DNA from: Kalymmatonema hyalinum WJT4-NPBG1
GTDB lineage: Bacteria > Cyanobacteriota > Cyanobacteriia > Cyanobacteriales > Nostocaceae
Direction: 5' to 3'
Length of the DNA: 64,000 bases
Assembly (NCBI GenBank): GCA_019359075.1
Contig: JAHHIB010000046.1
Location: 1-64,000, forward strand
Below, one piece after another: positions 35,401 through 42,629 of the stretch (positions are counted from its first letter, which is position 1; every line of letters starts with the position of its first letter). Both the position numbers and the translations under genes were made by a program. A model generated the notes under the pieces. It was not told where the DNA came from. It did not search any database and saw only the letters and a program-made list of their open reading frames with translations.

Positions 35401-36449
35401 CGAGAAAATCCATCCTCAGCACAAACACTTAAACAAGAAAAAAAATCAATTTGCTCTGGCTGAAGTTCTTTTAAACTAAGTGAGAAGCAAGCACGAACAT
35501 CCAAATGTTCATCTTTTGCAATTCTTAATCTTGCCAATCGTCTTTCTTCTCGCAATGAAGCCGCATAGTCTGCAAGACGACGATTTGGGTTCAACTTTAG
35601 CGCAGCGCCGATAATTTGTAATGCTAGGGGTAAATAGCCTGCTAACTCGATAATTTCTTCAGATATTTCAGGTTCGGCTGCGATGCGCTTTTCGCCTAAT
35701 AGCTTTTGCAGCAGGAGTAATGATTCTGGTTTCGAGAGCGGTTTAACTTCAATCCTACCTTGATCGGGAATATCTAACGAAATGGATAAGAAGCGATCGC
35801 GTGTGGTGATAATAACCGCGCATCTGTTGCCATCTGGATATAATTCCTTAATAATATTGGCATCTTCAGCATTATCGAAAATCAACAGTATCCGACGATG
35901 AGCAAACACATCTTGCATGATGGTTTTTGCGTCTCGCTCATCTTCCGGTTCTACTTCTTCTCCACAACGTCGAGCAAAATCACGAGCGATGGTGTCTGCA
36001 TTTTTACCATCAACCCGCAAACCAATGACACCATCAGGAAAATCTGCTTTATGTAACGTAGCGAAGTGACAAGCAAGCGCTGATTTGCCGATACCCCCAG
36101 TACCAGCCAAACCAGCGATGCTACACAGTTTGGTTCCTTGACGATGAATCAGCAGTTCTTGAAGTTGCTGCAATTCTTCGTCTCTACCAGTAAAACTAGA
36201 GACATCTTTTTGTGGCAATATAAAAGGTATTTGAAAAGGCAGAGACGTTGAATTATTAGCTTTTTTCTGTCTTTCGCTTATTTCTGCTTCTAATCTCTCA
36301 ATATTTTCATTACATTCTTTAATCTTGCGGTGAAGAGAATATTTTTGTTCGGGGTCTGCCGTTTTAACTTTTTCTTCCTCAAAAAAGCCACACTTATCCC
36401 GCCAAGAATTAAGTGCTTCTTCTAAACTAGCAAACTCCTCTAGCTTCAT
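32424..36449 (-). CDS. STAND (NB-ARC) NTPase with long TPR array, NLR-like
   Basis: A 1341-residue protein. A short helical domain at residues 8-60 (SLEEALNSWRDKCGFFEEEK, TADPEQKYSL) is followed by a linker and an NB-ARC module. This has P-loop GLAGTGGIGKSA (113-124), Walker B RILLIFDNAED (186-196), sensor ITTRDRF and the GYLPLALQI motif. A winged-helix-like part comes next, then TPRs from about 480 to the end. Nine units of 40 residues are nearly identical (consensus LDEAVDAFRRQIEINQQLDD). In bacteria such NTPases act as sensors that oligomerise on ligand binding, often in phage defence. The upstream partner gene overlaps by 4 bp and shares the N-terminal domain. No catalytic effector is fused. 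Confidence 0.85.
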   Translation of the reverse strand: MKLEEFASLEEALNSWRDKCGFFEEEKVKTADPEQKYSLHRKIKECNENIERLEAEISERQKKANNSTSLPFQIPFILPQKDVSSFTGRDEELQQLQELLIHRQGTKLCSIAGLAGTGGIGKSALACHFATLHKADFPDGVIGLRVDGKNADTIARDFARRCGEEVEPEDERDAKTIMQDVFAHRRILLIFDNAEDANIIKELYPDGNRCAVIITTRDRFLSISLDIPDQGRIEVKPLSKPESLLLLQKLLGEKRIAAEPEISEEIIELAGYLPLALQIIGAALKLNPNRRLADYAASLREERRLARLRIAKDEHLDVRACFSLSLKELQPEQIDFFSCLSVCAEDGFSRRSATATGNYSDEYTAQDDLDCLCRFSLLNYAEVGENRFVFHPLIRAFAQELAAERGLRDDAATRHAQFFINLVKSSDIGFVASAIAEDINGIILVADWLQHQESADYEFASRLQEFFEKYGYWKQAVAFMSRFQLLAERFENWELVVKFRIQQGKYLSLQKEHLNAEAVLAPISGILQKIKIEQIRHRCHTKWLTTLGGIQRRQQKIDQAVDTLKQALAIQEILDELDGLSITLNSLGSALQKQNKLDEAVDAFRRSIKISQQLDDKRSEGIALNCLGAVLQQQNKLDEAVDAFRRVIQINQQLDDKRSEAIGLNCLAGVLQQQNKLDEAVNAFRRRVEINQQLDDKCSEAIGLNCLGGVLQQQNKLDEAVDVFCRQIEINQQLDDKHSEARGLNCLGGVLQQQNKLDEAVDVFCRQIEINQQLDDKHSEARGLNCLGGVLQQQNKLDEAVDAFRRQIEISQQLDEKRSEAIGLNCLGNVLQQQNKFDEAVDAFRCRVEISQQLDEKRSEAIGLNCLGGVLQQQNKLDEAVDVFRRQIEINQQLDDKHSEARGLNCLGAVLQQQNKLDQAVDAFSRQIEISQQLDEKRSEAIGLNRLAGVLQQQNKLDGAVNAFRCSVAIEEQFGNQRGLTMTLTSLAGVLRQQGDLEEAIKTLECIADIEEQLDNKRGIAMTLTTLSAVLREQGEIEKAISTLERILAIQEELNNQERKSITLTYLAETLYQKGYLLLEQKQLDKAKEAFQSSYEISEKLGNQKSSAISLNNIGRILELQYEWEKAEQILKRSQDICVGLDDIKPLSISLSILSRVLRNQQKWNEAEKILRQCYDLSIKQQDQRGQAIILNNLGRVLHKQGGEEKHKLALMFFHESIKLGEQLGDQEHLAKVYTAMGQTLLAHENLEEAVIQLIKGFEINENLKNERGLTIVTSDLSRALLKLGRVDEARIYCKKALVIAPNHPTLLNLVQQLTPSPRQNTKPILKQGIAKSVKPYKKDS
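33582..34661 (-). repeat. Nine 120-bp tandem repeats inside the STAND gene
   Basis: The 40-codon TPR unit repeats with exact 120-bp periodicity and few differences between copies; adjacent units at about 34060-34300 are almost identical. It encodes LDEAVDAF...VLQQQNK nine times. Such homogeneity points to recent expansion or gene conversion. Confidence 0.85.
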
Positions 36450-36949
36450 CCTCTACCTCTAAAGAGCGATTTTACCTGTTGCCATGACCGAACCATTAAA
36501 GCTTCCGTATCCATTTCCAACTCATAGGATGCAATAGCCGGAACAATAGGTAGAGCTACTTTCAACTTTGCACTTGCCGTTTTTCCTGGTTCGTCAAGCT
36601 TGGCACGAATTTCTGTTAACAAACGCAGCAACTCATCGGGGTAGTTAATTGAACGTTGCATTTCCAAACGTTCAACAGCTTCGATAACCCGCATCAAAGC
36701 ATTTTCGGCTTGCAAATCCGAAATAAAATAAGCATCAGCCCCTTGATAAAGGAGTTCTCCATATTCAACCTCATACTTGCGAATATCCGGTAAGATTTCT
36801 CGCTTAATTCGCATCTTCAATTCGGTTTTAGCAGGGGTACTAGCTGTCACAACGAGTTCCTTTTGAAATTCCCCAAGCTTCTCGTATAAAATTTCTAAAA
36901 TATCTTCGAGAGAAGTTAATCGTTGACGGCTAATTTCTTGAGACCGCAT
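36446..36949 (-). CDS. Small partner of the STAND protein with shared helical domain
   Basis: A 167-residue soluble protein whose stop overlaps the STAND start (ATGA). Residues 13-67 (SLEDILEILYEKLGEFQKEL, TASTPAKTELKMRIKREI) align with residues 8-60 of the STAND protein, sharing SLE, K-x-G-x-F, TA and the E-x-E end. A second part ends IASYELEMDTEALMVRSWQQ, a tail I associate with other cyanobacterial STAND-linked proteins. By analogy with effector-associated domains, the shared part may let the two bind homotypically. No enzymatic motif is visible. Confidence 0.65.
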   Translation of the reverse strand: MRSQEISRQRLTSLEDILEILYEKLGEFQKELVVTASTPAKTELKMRIKREILPDIRKYEVEYGELLYQGADAYFISDLQAENALMRVIEAVERLEMQRSINYPDELLRLLTEIRAKLDEPGKTASAKLKVALPIVPAIASYELEMDTEALMVRSWQQVKSLFRGRG

Positions 36950-37304
36950 AAGTAATCTTATTTATTCAAGATAATCGTGTTTCTACGTATTATTCCTGAT
37001 TATAACCAACTTATCCGGTTGAATTAGCTTTTCCTTAAGCGGAGAATTACTTAAATAGAGAAAATTCGGGGCGTTATCATGAAAGCTCTTTATACCAAGT
37101 TGCAGTCATAGAGACAAGTTGTCATGCTGTAGACGCTTTGCGGCTTCCCGCAGGGTGCGTAACGAAGCGTGAAGGGAAGCATCTCGCGAGATTCTTCCCT
37201 ATGTCTGCGGCACGCTATGCGAACGGTCAGAATGATATGTTTGAACGCAACTTGGTACTTAGTACCAACGCTGCTACGGTGCTTGAAAGACGCGCAACTA
37301 GATT
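36950..37304. other. Gap: repeat debris, no gene
   Basis: The stretch 37127-37215 is made of cyanobacterial repeat words, such as GCGGCTTCCCGCAGGGTGCG and GCGGCACGCTATGCGAACGG. The short open frames here lie on both strands and look like repeat artefacts. Nothing else is recognised. Confidence 0.5.
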
Positions 37305-37817
37305 TTACGCGCTCAATGAGTCGTCTCCATCTGTTAAACGGCAGCGGTTCCCGGTATTGCACTCAACCTTTTGAGACGATCGCTGTTGCACAATTGTAGC
37401 TAAACTAGGTCGCCCTGTGAGCGAAAGTCGCAAGTCTGCCCAAATGCCATATATAAAATTAGCGATCGCGCCTACAATTGGCAATTTCGTCGCAGCATAA
37501 ACCCAGCCCATTCCTAAAGTTTCGTAAACGCGGCGAAAAACTTCAACATTTTTAACTAGGGTTCCTTCTGGCAACACAGCATGGATGCGCCCCATTGCAG
37601 TTTCGTAGTCAACTCCGCCATTTACTTGGGGGTTATAGTCATCAGCTGCAATATCCACAAACGCTACCAGCCCCCGACCCGCATCACGTTTCATCAAAAA
37701 GTTAACTTCGCGCACGCACAAAGGACATTCACCGTCATACAGCAGTTTTATTTTCCACGATGGTGGCTGGTTGAGGGGGTTATCAGAACTGTAGGATTGG
37801 GTTTGTAGTGAGGACAT
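37305..37817 (-). CDS. DCC-family thiol-disulfide oxidoreductase-like protein (DUF393)
   Basis: A 170-residue protein with the DCC motif in KLLYDGECPLCVREVNFLMK (Asp, then CPLC), a thioredoxin-like active site. The rest follows DUF393: RIHAVLPEGTLVKNVEVFRR and a hydrophobic region LPIVGAIANFIYGIWADLR. Reaction and partner are unknown; a thiol-disulfide role is inferred from the CxxC. The last 20 residues (from about VECNTGNRC) derive from repeat DNA beyond the usual family end, so the original stop may have been lost. Confidence 0.85.
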   Translation of the reverse strand: MSSLQTQSYSSDNPLNQPPSWKIKLLYDGECPLCVREVNFLMKRDAGRGLVAFVDIAADDYNPQVNGGVDYETAMGRIHAVLPEGTLVKNVEVFRRVYETLGMGWVYAATKLPIVGAIANFIYGIWADLRLSLTGRPSLATIVQQRSSQKVECNTGNRCRLTDGDDSLSA

Positions 37818-38054
37818 TATTTTCGTTTTTAATAAGTTTATTTCCGTGTCTATGAGGCGTTACGCCCCTGAAATTATAACGCTCGGTTCAGCCATCCCCT
37901 ATGATGTTGAAATTTTTGGCTCTTCTATTTATGCAAGTAAACATTATTCCACCACATGGACTTTTACGAGCAATGCCCACCCTACGATTTGTGGTCTCAT
38001 CGTTTGAAAAAGGCTGTAACGTATAAAAAACCATTGCTCTTGAAGCCCAAGCAT

Positions 38055-39914
38055 CTACTCCATTAAAATCAGCCGCAAAGGATCTAAACGAACATACCAA
38101 GGCATCGGTTGGTCTTTGAGAGTTGCCCATTTTTCCTTAAACACCTCCGCCTGTAAGTGATAATCACTATGACTAGTAGATGGATGATGGAGTTTGAGAA
38201 ACAGCGTCATCCGGTGTGGTGTTTCGCTCGTTCTCACCAGCCAACAGGGAAAGGTATTTTCATGGGATAAGTCGTTGGTGAGAATGATCTGATGGGCACG
38301 AATTCCCACATTGGATAAAGCGTCTGAGATAGGTTCAATGACACGTAGGGTACAACCCCAATCAATCGCTTCCATCTGCCCTGATGTGACAGCAACCGCA
38401 CTTGAGAAGTTCTTACATCCTGTTAATTGAGCAACACCAACAGTAGCGGGACGCTCAAAAATCTCGTGTTTAGTGCCGTAATGAACTGCTTTTCCTTTCT
38501 CTAGAACGAGCAAATTAGGACAAACCCGATACGCCTCTTCCATATTGTGGGTGACAAATAGAGTCACGCCTTCGTAATTCGCTAGTGTTTCTATCATTTG
38601 CTGTTCCAGTTGGCTTCGCAAGTGCGTATCTAGTGCAGAAAAAGGCTCATCTAGTAACAATGCTTCTGGTTGACTTGCTAAGGCTCTTGCCAGTGCGACT
38701 CGTTGCTGTTGACCGCCGGAAAGTTGATGCGGATAGCGGTCAGAATATCCTTGCAATTGTACTGTGATCAATTGGGCTTCTATTTGTTGCTTAATAGCTG
38801 TGGTAGAAAGTCCTTTGGATAAGCCAAAGGCGATGTTTTGCCCTACTGTCATGTGCGGGAACAGGGCATAATTTTGCACTACAAAACCAATGCGGCGATC
38901 GCGCGGTGGCAAATTAATCCCCTGTTGAGAGTCAAACAACACCCGCCCATTCAGAACAATGCGACCGGAGGTTGGCGTTTCTATCCCTGCAATGCAGCGT
39001 AGAATGATGCTCTTTCCGGCTCCAGATCCTCCCAACAATCCCAAAGGTTGCTGAAGAGTACTAAAACACACTTGCAAGCTGAACCCAGGGAGCTGTTTTT
39101 CAATGTCAACAAACAGCCCAGAAGAAGACGCTCTGACGCTCTGACGCTCTGATACCGTGACATAGGGAAAATTTTCTCCCCTGCTCTTCTGCTCCCCCTT
39201 CGGCTGACGCTCACGGCGGAAGCCTGCTCCCCCTGTTCCCCCTGCTGTTCTCCTCTTCCCCCGAGTTTCCTGCCAATAGTTGACTGCAATAATCCCAGAT
39301 AGGGAAATACCCATGATTGCAACAGCCCAAAACCAACCTTCTTCGATTGCTCCGCCTTCCACAGCAAAATAAATTGCCATTGGGATCGTCTGAGTTTGCC
39401 CTGGGATATTCCCTGCTAACATCAGCGTGGCACCGAACTCACCCAACGCACGGGCAAAAGCCAAGGTCGTTGCTGCTAAAATTCCTGGCACTGCTAGGGG
39501 TAAACTTATTCGCCAAAATATTGTTGATTCCTTTGCGCCAAGGGTTCTCGCTACCCGCAGAAGGTTGGTATCTATTTGCTCAAAAGCACCTAAGGCAGTT
39601 TTATACATTAATGGGAAGGCTACCACAGTGGCGGCGATCGCCGCGCCATACCAGGTAAAAACGACACTAAAGCCCAAAGGCTCCATGAGTTTCCCCACCG
39701 GACCATTTTTGCCAAACAGCAATAGCAACAAAAAGCCAACGACCGTGGGAGGTAAAATCAGAGGAGCAACGAAGATTCCCTCAATCAAAGATTTCGCTTT
39801 TCCTCGATATCCCAACATCCAATAGGCAGCAGCAATACCAAGAAAAAAGGTAATAAATGTTGCAAGTATGGACGTTTTCAGCGATATCCACAGAGGGGAA
39901 AGGTCAAGAGGCAT
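38055..39914 (-). CDS. modBC: Fused molybdate ABC transporter permease-ATPase (ModBC)
   Basis: A 619-residue fusion. Residues 1-215 are ModB: five to six membrane helices and the ATPase-coupling loop ARTLGAKESTIFWRISLP. Residues from about 270 are ModC: Walker A GGSGAGKS, signature LSGGQQQRVALARAL, Walker B ALLLDEPFSALD, H-loop LFVTHNM. A regulatory tail follows, containing a TOBE-like part. Such fusions are known in cyanobacteria. It imports molybdate with ModA, whose gene lies upstream on the same strand beyond an IsrB element. The joint (about residues 218-265) is unusually Arg/Gly-rich and encoded by intergenic-repeat DNA. Confidence 0.92.
   Translation of the reverse strand: MPLDLSPLWISLKTSILATFITFFLGIAAAYWMLGYRGKAKSLIEGIFVAPLILPPTVVGFLLLLLFGKNGPVGKLMEPLGFSVVFTWYGAAIAATVVAFPLMYKTALGAFEQIDTNLLRVARTLGAKESTIFWRISLPLAVPGILAATTLAFARALGEFGATLMLAGNIPGQTQTIPMAIYFAVEGGAIEEGWFWAVAIMGISLSGIIAVNYWQETRGKRRTAGGTGGAGFRRERQPKGEQKSRGENFPYVTVSERQSVRASSSGLFVDIEKQLPGFSLQVCFSTLQQPLGLLGGSGAGKSIILRCIAGIETPTSGRIVLNGRVLFDSQQGINLPPRDRRIGFVVQNYALFPHMTVGQNIAFGLSKGLSTTAIKQQIEAQLITVQLQGYSDRYPHQLSGGQQQRVALARALASQPEALLLDEPFSALDTHLRSQLEQQMIETLANYEGVTLFVTHNMEEAYRVCPNLLVLEKGKAVHYGTKHEIFERPATVGVAQLTGCKNFSSAVAVTSGQMEAIDWGCTLRVIEPISDALSNVGIRAHQIILTNDLSHENTFPCWLVRTSETPHRMTLFLKLHHPSTSHSDYHLQAEVFKEKWATLKDQPMPWYVRLDPLRLILME
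39120..39262. repeat. Intergenic-type repeat inserted in the modBC linker
   Basis: The DNA contains three copies of GACGCTCT in a row and purine/pyrimidine runs such as CTGCTCCCCC, like repeats usually found between genes. It stays in frame and encodes the Arg/Gly/Glu-rich linker between permease and ATPase. Confidence 0.6.
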
Positions 39915-40013
39915 AAGTCATTCAAAATTTAAAAAGTAACACCCATTGAGACAGACTCAGGATTCGTATCTTGCTTCTTGGCAGAATTTTAGTTTCTGAT
40001 TAATTCACTAAGC

Positions 40014-40039
40014 ACCAACTTAATAATAAATAAGTTGGT
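40014..40039. promoter_or_regulatory. ACCAACTTA/TAAGTTGGT dyad upstream of modBC
   Basis: Perfect 9-bp arms with an 8-bp A/T spacer, 100 bp upstream of the modBC start. It contains the ACCAA/TTGGT core of the other dyads in the window. It may control modBC separately from modA. Confidence 0.5.
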
Positions 40040-40098
40040 AATAAATTCATATATACTGTTAGACAGTTTTCAACCACATTCAAAAGGTAGGTCACTGA

Positions 40099-40313
40099 CC
40101 CCAACTATCACGGTATGGGGCTTGAAAGCGGAGACCTTGCCATTCTCTTAATTCAAGTTAAACCAGTGTCTAGACGCTAGTCTTCGGACTAGGACAAACA
40201 ACTGAACCGACTAGCATGGCGGCTCATAGGACGGAAGAATGCCTCCCTAGTTCTTCTCCACTCCGTTGGTCAGTGTCGAAGGGAAATATTTACTCGTAAG
40301 AGGTTTATCGCAA
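40099..40313 (+). ncRNA. Candidate omegaRNA of isrB copy 2
   Basis: About 215 bp between the first hairpin (CCCCA...TGGGG, 40099-40120) and the isrB start hold no convincing protein frame but several stems, such as CTAGTC-TTCG-GACTAG near 40175-40195. Position and size fit the guide-RNA scaffold of IsrB systems. The guide itself would come from sequence just left of the element. Exact ends are uncertain. Confidence 0.5.
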
Positions 40314-41348
40314 ATGTTCGTACTAGTCGTAGACTCAAACAATCGACCCCTGATGCCAACAACGCCCAGCAGGGCAAGACGTTGGATAAAGTCAGGCAAG
40401 GCTACACCGTTTTTTAAAAAAGGAGTGTTCTGTGTTCGACTTAACATAGAACCATCTAACCGCAACTATCAGCCAATTGCAGTTGGTGTTGACCCAGGTA
40501 GCAAACGTGAAGGATTTACAGTCAAATCCGCAACAACTACCTATTTGAACGTCCAAACTCATGCTGTAGATTGGGTGAAAGAACACGTAGAAACTCGTCG
40601 AAATATGCGACGAGCAAGGCGTTTTCGTAAAACCCCATGTCGTCCCAATCGCACTAATCGACTGACCAACAAAGAGAAACTTCCACCATCAACGAAAGCT
40701 CGTTGGCAGTGGAAATTGCGTATTTGTAAGTGGTTGGCGTCAATCTTTCCTGTTACCGTTTTTGTTGTCGAGGACATCAAAGCCAAGACTTGGAAGAATG
40801 CCAAAAAGTGGAATGTGATGTTTTCACCATTAGAAGTTGGCAAGCAGTGGTTCTACTGCGAGTTGCAACAAATTGCTAGCCTAGAAACCCGTGCGGGCAA
40901 CGACACCTACAATATGCGGCAAGAATTGGGGCTTAAAAAATCAAAAAACAAGCTATCCAATAGCTTCAATGCCCATTGTGTTGATTCTTGGGTTCTAGCC
41001 AATTCGTATGTTGGTGGTCACACTACTCCTGACAACAGATTGCTAATTGAAGTTGTCCCCTTGGAATTTCATCGCCGCCAACTCCACCGACTGCAACACC
41101 AACCGGGTCATACTAGACCTGGTTATGGTGGAACTCTAAGCGCTGGCTTCAAGCGCGGAGCTATAGTGAAGCATTCTAAGTATGGGTTTGCTTACGTTGG
41201 CGGGTGGCAAGAATCGCCTACAAAGAAAGACCCTCAGAGAAAAACAATTAGTTTGCACGACATTCATTCCGGCAAGCGGTTAACTCAAAATGCGTTACCC
41301 ACAGATTGTAAGTTTTTGTCTTACAACTCGTGGCGCATAGCAAATTAG
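40314..41348 (+). CDS. isrB: IsrB-like RNA-guided nickase (HNH-less IscB relative, RRXRR family), copy 2
   Basis: A 344-residue protein from ATG 40314 (MFVLVVDSNNRPLMP), preceded by AAGAGG. PLMP domain RPLMPTTPSRARRWIKSGKA; RuvC-I VGVDPGSKREGF (Asp); Arg-rich bridge helix RRNMRRARRFRKTP; RuvC-II VFVVEDIKAK (Glu); RuvC-III NAHCVDSWVLA (Asp). There is no HNH insert, and the length is typical of IsrB. The C-terminal module GYGGTLSAGFKRGAIVKH matches copy 1 in type, but the two are clearly diverged. All catalytic acidic residues remain. Element hairpins flank it at 40099 and 41354, and it lies between modA and modBC in the opposite direction. Confidence 0.87.
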   Translation: MFVLVVDSNNRPLMPTTPSRARRWIKSGKATPFFKKGVFCVRLNIEPSNRNYQPIAVGVDPGSKREGFTVKSATTTYLNVQTHAVDWVKEHVETRRNMRRARRFRKTPCRPNRTNRLTNKEKLPPSTKARWQWKLRICKWLASIFPVTVFVVEDIKAKTWKNAKKWNVMFSPLEVGKQWFYCELQQIASLETRAGNDTYNMRQELGLKKSKNKLSNSFNAHCVDSWVLANSYVGGHTTPDNRLLIEVVPLEFHRRQLHRLQHQPGHTRPGYGGTLSAGFKRGAIVKHSKYGFAYVGGWQESPTKKDPQRKTISLHDIHSGKRLTQNALPTDCKFLSYNSWRIAN

Positions 41349-41353
41349 TAAAG

Positions 41354-41370
41354 CCGCCCTACAAGGGCGG
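41354..41370 (+). repeat. Right-end hairpin of isrB copy 2 element
   Basis: CCGCCC-TACAA-GGGCGG followed by GGTTTC lies 6 bp after the isrB stop. GC-rich subterminal hairpins mark ends of IS605-superfamily elements. It could also act as a terminator. Confidence 0.55.
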
Positions 41371-41544
41371 GGTTTCAAACCCAAATTTCCGATCAGATTT
41401 GTCTATTTTAGGGATGGTACCCCAATGAAATAGCCTAAAATTTTCATCGTTTTGGGGAGTAGGGAATGGACTCTAAAAAATTCCCAATCTCCACTCCTCA
41501 CTTACCACTCACTAACTTGATACGTCAGTTAAATCTGTAACAGC

Positions 41545-42366
41545 TTAACGGCTTGTTGCTGGTACTTTTGGTGCTTGGACAATAAACCCATATTTGTTTA
41601 GTACAGTCTTAGCTGGCTCACTAGATAAAAACTGGACAAACTCCTTGGCTGCGTCAACATTTTTACTGCTTTTAAGCACTGCCATAGGGTAAACAATCGG
41701 GGAGTGGTATTTATCGTCAGCAACAACCGCGACTTTTACTTTGTCAGAAATTTTGGCATCGGAGGCATAAACCAAACCTGCATCGGCGTTGCCACTTTCT
41801 ACTGATGCCAGGACTTGACGTACATTGTTAGCCAAAACCAATTTGGTCTTGATCTTGTCATAAAGGTTCAATTTCTGCAAAACTTGCTCGGCATATTGCC
41901 CAGCTGGGACACTCCTGGGTTCGCCGATCGCAATTTTCTTCACCTTGGGATCTGCCAATGTGTTGAAGCTGGTGACACCTGTAGAGTTACTAGGTACAAC
42001 CAAAACCAGACGGTTATTTGCCAGGTTGGCAAGGGTACCCGGAACCAGCAAGCCTTTTTGCTCCAAAGCATCCGTTTGCTTTTTTGCAGCAGAGATAAAA
42101 ACATCTGCGGGTGCGCCTTGCTCAATTTGTTGCTGTAAGGCACCGGAAGCCCCGAAGTTATAGCTTATGTTGACACCCTGTTTACTTTGTTGGTAAAGAG
42201 TATTAATTTCCCCAAGTGCATCTTTCAGGCTGGCAGCAGCAGATACCAGTAGATTGGTGCTTGACTGTGCTATTACAGGAGATGGGTCAAACAATCGCAA
42301 GCCAATTGCAAGCAACAAGCTAGCAACTGCAACGCTTATAAAGGCAAAAAGTTGTCTTCTTTTCAT
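41545..42366 (-). CDS. modA: Molybdate ABC transporter substrate-binding protein
   Basis: A 273-residue periplasmic binding protein. The signal peptide covers residues 1-33 (cleavage near VIAQS). The mature part follows ModA: NLLVSAAASLKDALGEI (oxyanion-binding Ser), then NFGASGALQQQIEQGAPADV and IAIGEPRSVPAGQYAEQ, ending with FVQFLSSEPA. It binds molybdate or tungstate and delivers it to ModBC. Its upstream region carries two TTGGTA-type dyads and a broken CopG-like gene. An IsrB element separates it from modBC. Confidence 0.93.
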   Translation of the reverse strand: MKRRQLFAFISVAVASLLLAIGLRLFDPSPVIAQSSTNLLVSAAASLKDALGEINTLYQQSKQGVNISYNFGASGALQQQIEQGAPADVFISAAKKQTDALEQKGLLVPGTLANLANNRLVLVVPSNSTGVTSFNTLADPKVKKIAIGEPRSVPAGQYAEQVLQKLNLYDKIKTKLVLANNVRQVLASVESGNADAGLVYASDAKISDKVKVAVVADDKYHSPIVYPMAVLKSSKNVDAAKEFVQFLSSEPAKTVLNKYGFIVQAPKVPATSR

Positions 42367-42409
42367 AGGAGAACTGGACTGACAGAGATCCTCTTTTGAT
42401 GAAATTGCG

Positions 42410-42429
42410 GTTGGTAAGATAGTACCAAC
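42410..42429. promoter_or_regulatory. GTTGGTA/TACCAAC dyad upstream of modA
   Basis: GTTGGTA and TACCAAC are perfect 7-bp arms separated by 6 bp, 44 bp before the modA start. It is in promoter position for modA and shares half-sites with the next dyad 12 bp away. Confidence 0.55.
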
Positions 42430-42440
42430 ATAACTCCCTA

Positions 42441-42461
42441 ATTACCAAGGAATTTGGTAAT
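42441..42461. promoter_or_regulatory. ATTACCAA/TTGGTAAT dyad between modA and CopG remnant
   Basis: Two perfect 8-bp arms with a 5-bp spacer, ending one base before the ATG of the CopG-like remnant. A site touching a regulator's own start is a common sign of autoregulation. With the dyad at 42410 it forms a double operator facing modA. Confidence 0.55.
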
Positions 42462-42573
42462 ATGCCTAGAAAAGAACAACGATGGGTCACAGTTCAAACC
42501 TTAGAGGAGGAGCGCAGACTTCTCTTCGGAGTTCTCAAAGCAGTCTCAGCCTACCAAAACTGAGATTCTCTAG
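42462..42573 (+). pseudogene. CopG/ribbon-helix-helix regulator remnant
   Basis: The first frame reads MPRKEQRWVTVQTLEEERRL, close to the N-terminus (MPRKEQGW...) I recall for cyanobacterial CopG-like proteins. The frame then shifts at about 42526. In the new frame EFSKQSQPTKTEIL matches the expected RHH helix, and a TAG stops it at 42571. The gene is therefore broken by a frameshift and a stop. It is divergent from modA, with an operator-like dyad directly at its start. Confidence 0.55.
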
Positions 42574-42629
42574 CTGCAGCAGGTGACAACTACCGTCAAC
42601 CGACCAAGCATTCTCATTTAAAGATGTGC

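Noticed and set aside
37138-37399. Overlapping short frames after the DCC gene
   Set aside because: They run through repeat debris in all frames and show no protein-like conservation pattern.
41480-41520. ACTCCTCAC word reminiscent of the Yfr1 small RNA core
   Set aside because: Only part of the core matches and no flanking stem-loops are evident.
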